DNA of 64,000 nucleotides, taken from Dryas octopetala. Its lineage: Eukaryota > Streptophyta > Magnoliopsida > Rosales > Rosaceae. Below are positions 26,401 through 37,474 of this stretch, piece after piece; the stretch's first letter is position 1; each line of letters starts with the position of its first letter. Position numbers and translations under genes: made by a program. Below the pieces are notes generated by a model. It was not told where the DNA came from and made no database searches. It saw nothing but the letters and a program-made list of their open reading frames with translations. The DNA lies in assembly GCA_963921425.1 (NCBI GenBank), contig OY992834.1, forward strand, positions 20,411,923 to 20,475,922, read 5' to 3'.

Positions 26401-28747
26401 TTGAAGAGGAAGGGGATATGGGTTCAGTTATAGACAATACTGCTGCCAACACTTCTGATCCTATTATGACTTATCCTTTTTCTAGTTTGCCATTACCTAA
26501 TAATAATGACAGACTTCAGATAGACAATCCTGATATGGAAATTGTAAATGAAGAGCCAAACATTGATGTCTTGCAGCCACAACAAGGAGGGGTTAGAAGA
26601 TCCAATAGGGAGAGAAGACCTACTACACATCCGAACTTTGTGTACTTAAATGAAACTAATTTTGATGACTTTGTTTTCGAGGATCCTATCAATTATAAAC
26701 AAGCAATGGCTGTTGAACATTCTGGTCAGTGGCTAGAGGCTATGCAAAGTGAGTTGCAATCTATGAGACACAACAAAGTATGAGAGTTAGTAGAGCCGAG
26801 ACAAGGATTGAAGCCTATAGGGTGTAAGTGGGTGTTTAAAACTAAGAGAGACTCTAAGGGAAATGTAGAAAGACATAAAGCAAGGTTGGTGGCTAAAGGG
26901 TTTACACAACAAGAAGGAATTGATTTTAATGAAACCTTTTTTCCAGTTTCATCTAAGGATGCTTTTAGGGTCATCATGGCTTTAGTGGCCCATTTTGATT
27001 TATTCTTGCATTAGATGGATGTCAAAACTGCATTCCTTAATGGTGAGTTGACTGAGGAGATATATATGCAGCAGCCAGAAGGTTTCATAGTAGAAGGGAG
27101 TGAGCATTTGGTGTGTAGGTTAAAGAAATCTATATATGGACTAAAGCAGGCTTTTCGGCAGTGGTATTTAAAGTTTGATGGTATTATTACTTCTCATGGT
27201 TTTGTTGAGAACAGGCTGGATGAATTTATATATTTGAAATTCAGTGGGAGTAAGTTCATTTTTCTTGTTCTTTATGTGGATGACATACTGTTGGCTAGTA
27301 GTGATGAGAGTCTTTTGCATGAAACTAAGGATTTTCTGTCCAATAATTTTGATATGAAAGATTTAGGTGAAGCTGCCTATGTCTTGGGGATTGAAATTCA
27401 CAGAGATAGAGCTAGAGGTTTACTAGGCTTGTCACAAAAGGCTTATATAGAAAAGGTATTGAAGAAATTCAATTTGGCAAACAGTCATGGTGTTGAGGTT
27501 CCTATCTCAAAGGGGGATAAGTTAAGTAAGAAAGACAGTCCAAAGAATGAAGCTGAGAGAGCAGAAATGAAGGAGAAACCATATGCTTCAGTAGTGGGAA
27601 GCATTATGTATGCACAAGTGTGTACACGACCTGATTTGGCTTTCCCAATCAGTGTTTTAGGAAGATACCAATTTGATCCAGGACTTGCACATTGGAAGGC
27701 TGCTAAAAAGGTGTTGAGATACTTACAAAGAACTAAAGAGCACATGTTAGTTTTTAAAAGGGGAGATGTTTTAGAACTGGTTGGTTATCCAGATTCTGAT
27801 TTCGCAGGTTGCAAAGACACTTCAAAGTCAACCTCTAGTTTTGTTTTCATGTTAGGAGGGGGTGCTGTAGCTTGGAAGAGTGTAAAACAGTCCACTGTCA
27901 CTACTTCCACAATGAATGCAGAGTTTGTGGCGTGTTATGAAGCTACTGTCCATGCCATTTGGTTGAGAAACTTTATTCTAGACATAAGAGTAATCAGTAG
28001 CATAGCAAGACCAATTCAGTTATATTGTGATAACAATGCAGCAGTTTTCTTTTGCAAAAACAATAAGAGGTCTTCGGGTATCAAGCACGTTGACACTAAA
28101 TATCTGCTGGTAAGGGAGAAGGTTAGAGAAGGGCTCACAAAGATTGATTACATAAGCACTACAGAGATGTTGGCTGATCCATTGAATAAGGCAATATCAA
28201 ATTCAGTTTTCCTACAGCATATCAAGAACATTGGTGTTCTGTCAAGTTTTGAAGATGCTTTGAGTTAGTGGGAGCTGTCTAGTGATGATTTTGTTTTGAC
28301 AGTTTTGTTTTATTTTCGAAACTTTTGATATATTATTTGGTTTTGGATCAGTTAACAATTTTAAGTCTTTCATTTTGAGTATTACAATATATATGACATA
28401 TGTTTTTATTTAAGGAGCTTACCATTAAGCACTAAGGAAGATTACATTGTATCATTAAAGAGGACCAAGATGTGACCAGTGAGATTCTTCACAATTCAGC
28501 TCACTTGTCATACAATTTTAATTCATAACTTGTTGGTACTTTGTGTAATTGTTATTGCTTATGGTGGTTATAGGTGGATGATACCATCGTATTGGAAATC
28601 ATGTCTATAGCCCTATGAGTATATAATGATCAACACTGAGTTTGAAATAGGTATAGTTACAGGTTGTTTCCCTAACTGTGCACATAAGGAAATTGATTTT
28701 TAGTTGCAAAGAAAAGTGTAAATAGATGTGGCACTCAAGTGGGAGAA

Positions 28748-29182
28748 TGTAAGAACCTATTTGAGTTAGCAACCTATTTAATCACTTATACAACTAAGAA
28801 TTCAAGTGGGAGACTAACTTGTACAACCTGGTACTTAAGGTGAAGTAGGAATTCTAATTAACAAGGAATACATATTGCATAAGGTTATGGAATCCAGAGG
28901 TGATAAGGCTGACTTCAGGTATTTCTTTATGGGCAAGAAACCTAGGAGTTGTCATCTATAAATATACACCCAGGGTCCCCTCTCTTATGGACAATTACGA
29001 GCATACAAGATCCTACCCCATATAGGCAGTGCATATAGAGATACAGAGAGCTAGAGAGGAAGACTCACGGCTGAGTTTGGCATTGTATCAAACATTTTGA
29101 CTGCATCTTTGATTCTCACGAGCTATCTGCAATGGCATCACAAGGTAAGTGCCTTTATACCTGCATATTAAGAAATCCAACA
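28748..29182 (+). repeat. 3' LTR of copia element 1 (435 bp)
   Basis: Same ends as the 5' LTR but with a single copy of the block that is doubled there. About 480 bp of non-coding sequence separates it from the RNase H region. Confidence 0.9.
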
Positions 29183-29187
29183 CTTTC

Positions 29188-30173
29188 TCCTTCCAATCTC
29201 AGCTGGGTATTAATCAAATTATTATAATGAAGAGGATGATACAATGAAAGGTGTGGACATATATAACATATTAATCAAATTATTATGATGGGCATATTAT
29301 TTTGCAGAAAGGTCTGGTTTTGACAATACTAACCATTGGTTCTTTATGATCATGTCATTCATGAGTGGTTTATTTTGCATAGGGTAAAAAATGGGAGTAA
29401 ATTGGTATCCCTTGCAAGTGTGTTGACCCCAACTGTCCCTAGAGGATTCATGCTTCTTCTGTACACTTGATAAGCTAGAGTGCAATCTAAAAAAAAGTTC
29501 TTTTTTTCCCTTCTTATTATAGTTATTTCGCTTAATCCATAGGCCTAATTAATATATAACATTCTAGGCTGTTTGTAACATGATAGACAATTTTTATTAG
29601 ATTTAATCCTAGTTGAGCAGATTTAATCTAATAGTAGTTGAGCATAAAATTTCCCGTTCTATGGTTAACGGTGAATATCTCTTTAGATGTTTACTTACAA
29701 ATGAAAATATAAATTGCAAAGACGACCACTCTTAAGACTCGTTTGGTTCAAGTTTTAGAGACTTGAGAATGAGAAATCAATTGCATTCTCACATTTGATA
29801 AGTAGGTCAATCCAACAATAACTCAATTCCATTCCCTTCAAATCCTAATACTATCATATCCAATTACATAACTCAAAACTAAAAATAATGCGAAAGAATA
29901 TTTATAAGGCAGGGCAGTCCAACAGAGAAAAATAGAATTATACAAAGGCAAGTTGTGCAAGTATATATATAATCATCTAATTTTTTCAAGGACACAATGG
30001 ATGATCAAAATTAAAGCCATATAATATTCATGCATTACAAAACAAAATGCAATTCACATTTGGTAGCAATTATTTTTAATTAACTCTACTCAACAAGCAT
30101 GTATAAAAACAGAGAAAAAAAAAAAACATATATAAGAAACAGAGAAAGTTAACAATTTAATTAGCTCTTAATT
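29188..30173. other. Intergenic spacer
   Basis: AT-rich sequence with no ORF, RNA gene or transposon end that I can support. Its right end should include the 3' UTR of the minus-strand proline-rich pseudogene. Confidence 0.5.
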
Positions 30174-31401
30174 TTAAGGGAGTACTGGGGGTGACATTAA
30201 TGGCTGCTCCAATGCCTCATTGAAAACTGCATCCGGTGCTGGTAGTGTCGATGCAAATGGAAGCGCTTCCTGTGTATTTTGGGGCACTTCAGGAATTGGA
30301 GGTGGCAGAAAGATTTCTGGTGACCGTGGAATGGGAAGAGATGGTGGCTGATCAATCACACCACCACCACCACCACCACCAATGTCTGGTGTAGTTGGGG
30401 TTGATATAAAAGGTGGTGTAAATGAAAATGGATCTTGGGGTGGTAATAGTGGAATCTGTGGAGGTTGATCTTCAGTTGGTGCAGTTGGGACTTGGGGTTG
30501 GTACTGTAAATGAAAATGGATCTTGGGGTGGCATTAGTGGAATCTGTGGAGGCTGATCATCACCAGATGGTGGTGATGTGAATATTGGAACAAGTGGTGG
30601 TGATGGGGTGGACTGATCATCAACTGGTGGTGGTAATAAGTCTGGTGTGGGTGGAGGAAGATTGAAATCTGGTTGCTGTGGTCATGTGGTGTGGTAGGCA
30701 CTAATGGTGGAAAGGGTGCTGGGTCAGGGACTGCATCAGGAGGTGACAGCCATGGAAGTGTGGGTGGTTCTATCATTTCTGGTGGTGGTGGTGGTGATAT
30801 GAATAGTATTGGTGGGGGTAGGTGTGCTGGTGGTGGAGGAGATGGTGGAGGTGGTGACAGAACTAAAGGCGGTCGTGGAGGAATTGGTGGCGGCGATGAT
30901 AGCGGTGGAGCAGTTGGCGGAGGTGCGGATGGCTGTAGAGGAATTGGTGGTGGCGCTGATGGTGGTGGTGGAATTGGTGGCGGCAAGGATGGCGGTGGAG
31001 AAATAATTAAGGGTAGGGGTGATGGTAGAAGTGGTGGTGGTGAAGGTAACAATGGGGGTAAAGGTGGTGGAGAAGGGATTTGTTGTGGCCTTGGAGAAGG
31101 TCTCGGTGTTGGTGCAAATGGGTTATTTGGGCCATTGGCCACATGTTGCAAATAGGACTTGGAATAATGGATCACAATTTGGTCTTGATGATCTTCCAGC
31201 ATGGCTGCCTCTTCTTCTAGAACTTGATCTGCCTCTGCTTCTGCTGCTTCTGCTGCTTCTACTGCTTCTTGATCTCTTTTGTTCTTCTTCTCTGCCTAAT
31301 TGCTGGTGTTGGGGTGTGGGATTTTGTTGGGCTTTTGTGATTGTTTGGGTGATCAGTAGCAGTGCTAAGAGAATAACACTGACTACTGTGTTTGCTTTCA
31401 T
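30174..31401 (-). pseudogene. Frameshifted gene for a secreted proline-rich (extensin-like) protein
   Basis: On the minus strand an ATG at 31401 opens a 24-residue signal peptide (MKANTVVSVILLALLLITQT...). It is followed by an RS-rich stretch and a cysteine-bearing segment, NCDPLFQVLFATCGQWP, and then a long Pro-Pro repeat region ending at a stop at 30174. The proline-rich reading changes frame three times: near 31130 (WP to NNPFAPTPRPSP), near 30680, and near 30490. Between them the frame stays rich in PP, which suggests recent damage or assembly error in one formerly continuous gene of about 410 codons. A block of about 85 bp around DQPPQIP(L/M)(L/M)PPQDPFSF is duplicated. Such proteins usually go to the cell wall. 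A glycine-rich ORF on the plus strand is only the shadow of the proline codons. Confidence 0.7.
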
Positions 31402-32550
31402 CTCTGGTTTATGTTCCTCTCCTCTTTGCCTTACTTCTATCTATGTAATTCAAATATATTTATAGAGCGAACAAAAATAGGGAAATCATATGATGCTTAT
31501 GACATTATGTGCATGCAATGCACCATAATATTTAGCATCACCACTCAATATGTGTGTGTCATGTATTATAAAAACTAACTATAATTAAAACTAAGATCAA
31601 CTATAATATAATTTATCGTACATCTTAAGTGAAATGATAATATTGAACTATGATTAAATGTGGCAAATTTATTCTTCAGCATGTCTTCTACTAGTAAAGT
31701 GGTGCTTCACAATCAAACCAAGCATGGGATGTGAGCATATATCTAATTACATATTTTCTCACTAATTTCATATAAAATTTGAGATTAGTTTATGTAAATC
31801 ATGTTTGTATGAGGTCAACTGGATAAATATGCACAATCAACTGCCAGAACTGTGGCAATGCTTAAATGCACCTTGTGCTACACTTACTATGAGATAAGGG
31901 CCACCTAATTTTTTCCGACTTTCAACAATATGGATTGATATGGACTCTGTCTCTCACACTCAGGGGCTGCCTGGTTTGAAGTGCCAGTGTTGACAACAAC
32001 ATTAATATATAAATTGAAAATATGGTTAGTCTTACAATCCTTTTTGTATGTTATTCAATGGACATATGTTTCCTTAATTCTATCAGTTTCAGTGTGCTTC
32101 CTTAATATATTTGCTGTCACATAAAAGAAGGCTACTAAAAGAAGCAAACTCAGAGGTCCGTTTGCGACATGTTTATCGTGAAGCAAATTCGGTTGCAGAT
32201 TGATTCGCATATTGAAGGTGCTCTCTTTTTGTTAACTTCGGTTCTGGTTTGGGAGGCAGAGGACTACTGCTCACAGTTTCTGGTTTGGGAGAGAAGCAAA
32301 GAGAAGACACTTGAAACTCAATTCGATTCAACTTTTTCTCAAATGGGATGTTCACATTGTCATTAATGTAAACATCCCCCAAGCCAATACCATGAACTTT
32401 ACTGGAGGGAATACATGAAGCATGAACTAATACTATGAAAACTTAAGAAAACTCTATGAAAGTCTGTATAAATCTAAACCAAGTACATGTAGTCCCACCA
32501 CTGCTTGGCAGAGTAGAGCATTCTTGCTAGTTAACCCACAACTGCATCCC
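31402..32550. other. Upstream region of the proline-rich pseudogene and spacer
   Basis: The first few hundred bases would be the old promoter; TATTTATAGAG near 31457 is a TATA-like match on the minus side. Small overlapping ORFs at 32169-32382 on both strands resemble nothing I know. Confidence 0.45.
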
Positions 32551-32803
32551 TTTTTTGATCTCTCAGAAATTTCATAAAACGGACTTTCTAGAGAACCCCA
32601 ATAACCAATCTTCGCATGAATTGCTAAGGATCCAAGAAGTCCAACATTGATTCCTTCAGACGTGTCAATGGGGCAAATGCGTCCATAGTGACTAGGATGG
32701 ATATCTTGTATCCGAAAACTAGCAATTCGCCCTGTCAATCCTCCGGGACTCAAATAACTCGACTTTCTCCCATGAACTATTTGTGTCAATGGATTAGTTC
32801 GAT
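32551..32803 (-). pseudogene. rpoB: Nuclear fragment of plastid rpoB
   Basis: The minus strand reads [12 protein letters not shown], then [20 protein letters not shown], then [39 protein letters not shown] and ISERSKK. This is the very conserved central part of the plastid RNA polymerase beta subunit. The match begins abruptly in the codon before TNPLTQ and stops abruptly after the AAAAAA of SKK. Neighbouring sequence on both sides is not rpoB. About 84 codons are present with a few substitutions against the usual plastid sequence (for example [11 protein letters not shown] for the usual GRTASFRIRDI, from memory). The fragment is a plastid-to-nucleus insertion and has no function of its own. 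Confidence 0.92.
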
Positions 32804-33850
32804 TACCTTCACTGAAAATGTGGGTTGCTTTGAACTCCAGCTTGCTGACCAAAAAAGAAGCAATTCTTCCATTTTGTTGTTCAAATGATCCAAGAAATAA
32901 GAGCAGGACTTGTGAAATGGAATAGAGCTAATTTAGGATCTGTTTCAATCCAGATTTTATGTCAACCACTTGGCCAAGCAGAGCTAACTACAGACGTAAA
33001 GGCAATAGCTTCAGCTACATGGCAGCTGAAATGCCCATAAATAGTCACAAATCTAGCTAGATTTCAGGTTCTCCAGATTAGCACACTGAACACATACAAG
33101 TACTTGGTACTACTGGACGCATACAAGTACCACTTACTTCTATGCAATGACTAATAGCACACTGAATTCAAATACAAAGAAAAAACTGAATTTAATCAAT
33201 TTTGTATTACCAAAGCAAGAAAAGTAACATTATTTAGACCATGTAGTATAATTTTGATATAATTGTAAGAGAGAGTATTGGCAATAACAAAATGACCAGT
33301 CTCCAAAACCACAAACTGTCATGGTTTAACATTAAAAAATGTACTATTTTAAAACATCAACTCCCTAAACAATGTTAAACTATTGATACATTAAAAAAAA
33401 AACATAAAAGAAAATTATTGAATGCAACCACTCAATGCCAATGAATAATCCATAACTATCTGAAATGTTTATTTTCCAAAATTGGAAGTAGATGGTGTTG
33501 AGAGTTTTGTTTTTTTTGGCCAAGGATGGTGTTAGAGTTTAGTTAATCAACATTGCCATTTATATTGTTGATGTTTCTATTAGACACAGATAGATCAGAT
33601 AGGTAGTGACACAAATAGAAGTAAATTAAACGACTAGTTAATCAACATTGCTCTAGTAATAAGCTATTAGCTATGAGGTCCTAAAGCCAAAAGCCTCATA
33701 TGGGTGGTGCCCTGCAGCACTAAATCAAACTATCAAAGTAATACAGGAAAAGCAGAGAAAACCCCAAAAAACCCATAACAATTATAAAAGTTAAAACAAG
33801 CCCTAGCCGTTGGATGAGATGAGATCCAACGGCTAAACCTGAGCGAGAAA
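32804..33850. other. Spacer and upstream region of the NAC gene
   Basis: No gene seen. GTTAATCAACATTG occurs twice (near 33543 and 33636), a short direct repeat. The distal part should include NAC promoter elements. Confidence 0.45.
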
Positions 33851-33853
33851 ACT

Positions 33854-33859
33854 TATAAA
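33854..33859 (+). promoter_or_regulatory. Likely TATA box of the NAC gene
   Basis: TATAAA in the context ACTTATAAAGACACC lies 134 bp before the NAC start codon. It is a sensible place for a TATA box, with a short leader that begins near 33885. A twice-used phrase AGCCGTTG(G/T)A (33806, 33868) and CCAACGGCTAAA surround it. Confidence 0.5.
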
Positions 33860-33992
33860 GACACCATAGCCGTTGTAGTCTCAAGTTTTCAATTGCTCTG
33901 CTCTCCAAGAAACCAGCGCACTGCTTGCTTGCTTACTTAAGCCCTAATTAACCTTCATCTTCTGCGATTCAAAGAAACCCTAACTTGGTTCA

Positions 33993-35252
33993 ATGGCGTC
34001 TGATTGCTGTGTGCCGGTGGGCTTCCGGTTCCACCCAACCGACGAAGAGTTGGTGGACTATTTTCTCCGCAACAAGGTGACGGCGGCACCGCCGGACATT
34101 GTTCGTGAATTTGACCTATTCGGCGACGCAGAACCCTGGGAGATTTGGGAGTTGTTCGAAGGACCCAAATTGAAAGACCAAGATCTCTACTTTTTCACCA
34201 ACCTCAAGAAGAACAAGAAGAAGAAGGGTTCGAAGCGGGTCGATCGGAAAGTCGGGTTGGCCCGGTTGGGTACCTGGAGCGAGGGAGAACCCTCCAAACT
34301 GGTTTACAAGGAAGACACCGGAGAGCCCATCGGACGAAAGAGGAAATTGCGGTACGAGAACAAAGGGTCGGACCACCACGGCCGGTGGTTCTTGGACGAG
34401 TATAGTCTTCTTGATGATTCAGATTGTGTGATTTGTCGTCTCAGAATCAACGACAAGTCGTTCTCATCATCATTTGGAAACAAGAAGAGGAAGTACACGT
34501 CATCATCGTGCCAAGAACCAAGGGATGATCAGAAGGGGAAGAAGGTCAGAAAAGTGGAAGAAGTTGAAGGGGCAGAGACAAGTAGTGTGGTGGTGAATAT
34601 TGTGCCCAACAACCACAACAAGTTTGATGATGATGATGATGATGAAGAAGAATTGAAGGGAATTGTGGGTAATTGTGATTCTGGTGATCCTCTGCTGAAC
34701 ATGGACATTGAACAAGAATTAAGGGCAATGCTGGACTGTGAGGAGGAGGTGAACAACATGAACTACTACCTTAATGGCACTACTACAACACCACCTGCAC
34801 TGCCTGATCATCATCATCAATATCCTCATGACATTGCTCAACTAGTCCAACCCTTGCAGACTGATTCTGGGCTTGTTGTTGATGAACTGGTGATGATGAA
34901 TATGACCAACAGCAACAACATATTTGATGATGAAGGTGCTCAATATTTAATGGGTTCTAATGTTAATCATGATGGGCTCTTCGACATTGAACAAGAATTG
35001 ATGGCAATGCTGCCTCATGATGATGATGATCACTATCTTGCTGAGACCCACTTCTTACAGCTACCCTTAATGCCAACTCTTGATGATCATTCTGGGAATC
35101 TTGGTGCTGATGCTGATGGAGGAGTAGCAGCAACATTGCAAGTGGAAGCTGCAGCTAATATTTTCGATGGTATAGGCAACCAGCAATTGTTAGACACTTC
35201 CTATGGGTTTATGTCATTTTTCAATGACCTCCCATACACTTTCCTTAATTAA
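33993..35252 (+). CDS. Divergent NAC-domain transcription factor, intronless
   Basis: The 419-residue ORF begins in good context (GGTTCAATGGCG). Its NAC domain covers about residues 8-155. Subdomain A is VGFRFHPTDEELVDYFLRNK, B is EFDLFGDAEPWEIWELFEG, C is YFFTNLKKNKKKKGSKR, D is unusual (WSEGEPSKLVYKEDTGEPIG, then RWFLDEYSLL in place of the usual WVMHEY), and E contains CVICRLRIND. Basic stretches near 162-185 (NKKRKY, KKVRKVE) could be nuclear signals. The C-terminal half is acidic, with DDDDDDEEE near residue 212, and carries the motif DIEQEL(R/M)AML twice, at 238-247 and 331-340, which resembles an activation motif. NAC proteins bind CACG-type promoter sites as dimers. Most plant NAC genes have introns; this one has none. 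An inverted, truncated relative of its 3' end lies at 42855-43550. Confidence 0.93.
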   Translation: MASDCCVPVGFRFHPTDEELVDYFLRNKVTAAPPDIVREFDLFGDAEPWEIWELFEGPKLKDQDLYFFTNLKKNKKKKGSKRVDRKVGLARLGTWSEGEPSKLVYKEDTGEPIGRKRKLRYENKGSDHHGRWFLDEYSLLDDSDCVICRLRINDKSFSSSFGNKKRKYTSSSCQEPRDDQKGKKVRKVEEVEGAETSSVVVNIVPNNHNKFDDDDDDEEELKGIVGNCDSGDPLLNMDIEQELRAMLDCEEEVNNMNYYLNGTTTTPPALPDHHHQYPHDIAQLVQPLQTDSGLVVDELVMMNMTNSNNIFDDEGAQYLMGSNVNHDGLFDIEQELMAMLPHDDDDHYLAETHFLQLPLMPTLDDHSGNLGADADGGVAATLQVEAAANIFDGIGNQQLLDTSYGFMSFFNDLPYTFLN

Positions 35253-36160
35253 TTATTGTCTTACAACATTTTTGAGTTCTTTTTTTAATGGATCATAACT
35301 TTTTCTCACATCTATTTTATACAATATATAATTTGTTGGTGAAAAATCAACCCCATCTTTTTTATATACTAGGGAAAAATCTAGTATCGATCCCATTTAA
35401 ATTCGAGTTTCCTCCAGTGGGTTATGAATTTGACTAATTTTAACATATTTATCTTATAATCTTAGAAAAAAAAAAAAAAACAAAACATATTTGTCTTAAA
35501 GAATTGGTAAAGAAAAAAAATTTATGTTATATATATTTTCCAGATAATCTTGCCAAAAACAATTTACAGTTGTCATCAACGGATAAAGAGTAAAAATTTG
35601 AAGAAAGTATACTGTAGAAGGTTACTAGTTTGTCTTTTTTTTTTTCTCAAGGCTAGATGCAAAATTACAAAACGATCTTGAAACCCCACAATGGTAATAA
35701 GACTTGCATTTCTTTTTCTTTTTTTCTCTTTCTTTTTTGGGGGGTCATTATAATCCCATTCTATTGAAACAGACCAACCCAACACAACTAACATCAATAA
35801 ATAGCAGGCTCCAACAAAATAACAAAGAAAAAAAAAGTTAGTACAGGCAAAACATGTATAGGGGGAACTGGGGAAGTATACAAATTAAAATGCTCCCAGG
35901 AAAGGAAATTAAGTACAAAAACAACACATCCAATGAGTTAAAGTAACTGTTAAATCTTGAAGATGAAAGCTCAATTCTCTCAGGGGTAACAACATCAGCA
36001 AGAAAAGATGGTGTGTCATTGTTTGAAAAAATTATTGTATGTGATTGTCACATGCTATCTATGTAGATGTTGCAAGAGTGATATATAATAGTTACATACA
36101 AAAATTGCTCCACTGCTTCGCAGAAACTAGCATGGTAGCCACATGCTTTTTATATATATA
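35253..36160. other. NAC 3' flank, shared with an inverted copy
   Basis: 35500-35815 matches the reverse complement of 42855-43165 with clear but imperfect identity (CTTGCCAAAAACAATTTACA, GATGCAAAATTACAAAACGA, CCAACCCAACACAACTA). No gene is seen here. Confidence 0.7.
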
Positions 36161-36358
36161 GGGATTTTCTCTAGAGAGGATGTCCACATTTTTAAATTTT
36201 GCGGATGTGTACATCGACTATCCGGTCTACAGGTGCTATAGCAAGTTCACGGCGACTCGAGAGTCCACACATCTAAACTTGCTACAGCACTTGTTGACCG
36301 GATAGTCCATACATCTGCAAAATTAAAAAATGCAGACATCCTCTCTAAAGAAAATCCC
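36161..36358. mobile_element. Stowaway-like MITE (198 bp)
   Basis: GGGATTTTCTCTAGAGAGGA at the left end and its near-complement at the right end form terminal inverted repeats. Similarity extends over 65 bp on each side, including ACTATCCGGTC. The dinucleotide TA flanks both ends, as expected for Tc1/mariner-type MITEs. There is no coding capacity. Confidence 0.8.
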
Positions 36359-36499
36359 TACATATATAGGGTTTAATTGGTTAATTTTGCACATATTAGA
36401 ATCTTCATGGTGTATAGGAGCATCATAGAACCATAGAGCTAGGTAGATTTCTTCTCGAAATATGATCAGTGACTCAATGCATGGGAGGCGCCGCGACAG

Positions 36500-36760
36500 G
36501 GTGTTGTGAAGATAAATGTCGATGGAGCAACCGGGAAGAGTGACAGAAGGCGTGGGCTGGGAGTAATTATGCGTGATAGCTCCGGAGAGATGCTTTTGGC
36601 AGCGCCAAAACAGAACTCATGGCCGCTAGGTGGGTCTGCAGCTGGCTATGGACATGGGTTTCTGCAATGTGATCCGTCCTCAAGCTCGATACATTGGGGG
36701 CAGTAAGCAGCATTAACGATCGAGCACCATGCATGGCCGCTGATGGTGCGCTCGTGCGCG
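36500..36760 (+). pseudogene. RNase H-like (RVT_3) fragment
   Basis: The plus strand reads VKINVDGATGKSDRRRGLGV, then IMRDSSGEMLLAAPKQ, the first beta strands of the plant 'reverse-transcriptase-like' RNase H domain, including the first acidic residue (NVDGA). The match fades after residue 45 or so and no reverse transcriptase is near. The source could be a LINE or one of the many single-domain host relatives. It is short and probably dead. Confidence 0.6.
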
Positions 36761-36769
36761 CACTAGCTA

Positions 36770-37474
36770 GGCATGCAATCTCTTTTTCTGGTTTTCACTG
36801 TTGGCTGGACATTGCTTCTGGACCACTTTGGCTGACAGAATTTTTGTATGACGACTTATCCCATGAATAAAAGCCGGAATGGTTTCATTATCTAAAATGA
36901 AGAACATTTCACACTAAGTTTTTTTTTTTTCAAAAAAAAAAAAAAAAAAAAGAGATCATAAACCAATATGAAACTTTTTAAAGAACAATTGGACTAATTA
37001 ATGGTTCAATTTCCTCTTAATGTGTTGAGCATATGTGTCACTTGTAAAATCATTTTTTCTTATCAATCTTCTATTATATTAAATATTCTCATGAACATTA
37101 CTGAGATATCATTAAACTCAGGCTTCACAACATCATTTAGATACTTGATCTTTATGGTTATGGGTGAATACGAGTATTTTTCTTTTCTATTTAAGTCATT
37201 AATTAATATTGCTTTTGATTATTATTATTTTTTTTGGTTAAGGGTAGGTTTATTTGAACCCAAAAACCCGAACCGCACCGCCACATACCGCCGACTGACC
37301 CCTATTGAACTTGAAACTTCGATAATTGATAGTCGTCGGTTAGGTGCCGGTTCATTTCTGTATCCAACCCTATGTGGTTCGATCATCGGTTGTTGCAAAT
37401 CAGTTCGGTTACCAAACCAATTTCACTCCTACTAATCAAACCATCAGTTAAAAAATAATCAAGTATAAAGTTAA
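36770..37474. other. AT-rich spacer
   Basis: Contains long T and A runs near 36920-36950 and a GC-richer patch at 37250-37440 (CCGAACCGCACCGCC). No gene or element end is supported. 37466-37474 (TAAAGTTAA) is the left target duplication of the following element. Confidence 0.4.

Larger units (their letters stand above)
22736..29182 (+). mobile_element. Ty1/copia LTR retrotransposon, broken, with both LTRs and target duplication
   Basis: The element runs from TGTAAGAACC to ATCCAACA and is flanked by CTTTC on both sides (22731-22735, 29183-29187). TGGTATCAGAGCAAGG, a primer site matching initiator tRNA-Met, follows the 5' LTR at once. A purine tract (AAGTGGGAGAA) precedes the 3' LTR. Parts in copia order are gag with a CCHC knuckle (about 24.2-25.0 kb), protease (near 25.1 kb), integrase (about 25.5-26.3 kb), reverse transcriptase (about 26.7-27.4 kb) and RNase H (about 27.8-28.2 kb). 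The pol region is broken in several places, about five. Outside one duplicated block, the LTRs differ at only a few positions by eye, so the insertion looks young. The clade was not assigned. Confidence 0.93.

Noticed and set aside
30673-31155. Plus-strand glycine-rich ORF of 160 codons
   Set aside because: It is the antisense shadow of proline codons. The signal peptide and cysteine segment support the minus-strand reading.
32169-32382. Small ORFs next to the rpoB fragment, considered as further plastid sequence
   Set aside because: Neither strand resembles the sequence that follows or precedes rpoB in plastids, or any plastid gene I recognise.
34116-34759. Several ORFs antisense or out of frame within the NAC gene
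   Set aside because: They are shadows of the NAC reading frame; Ser/His runs come from acidic codon repeats on the other strand.
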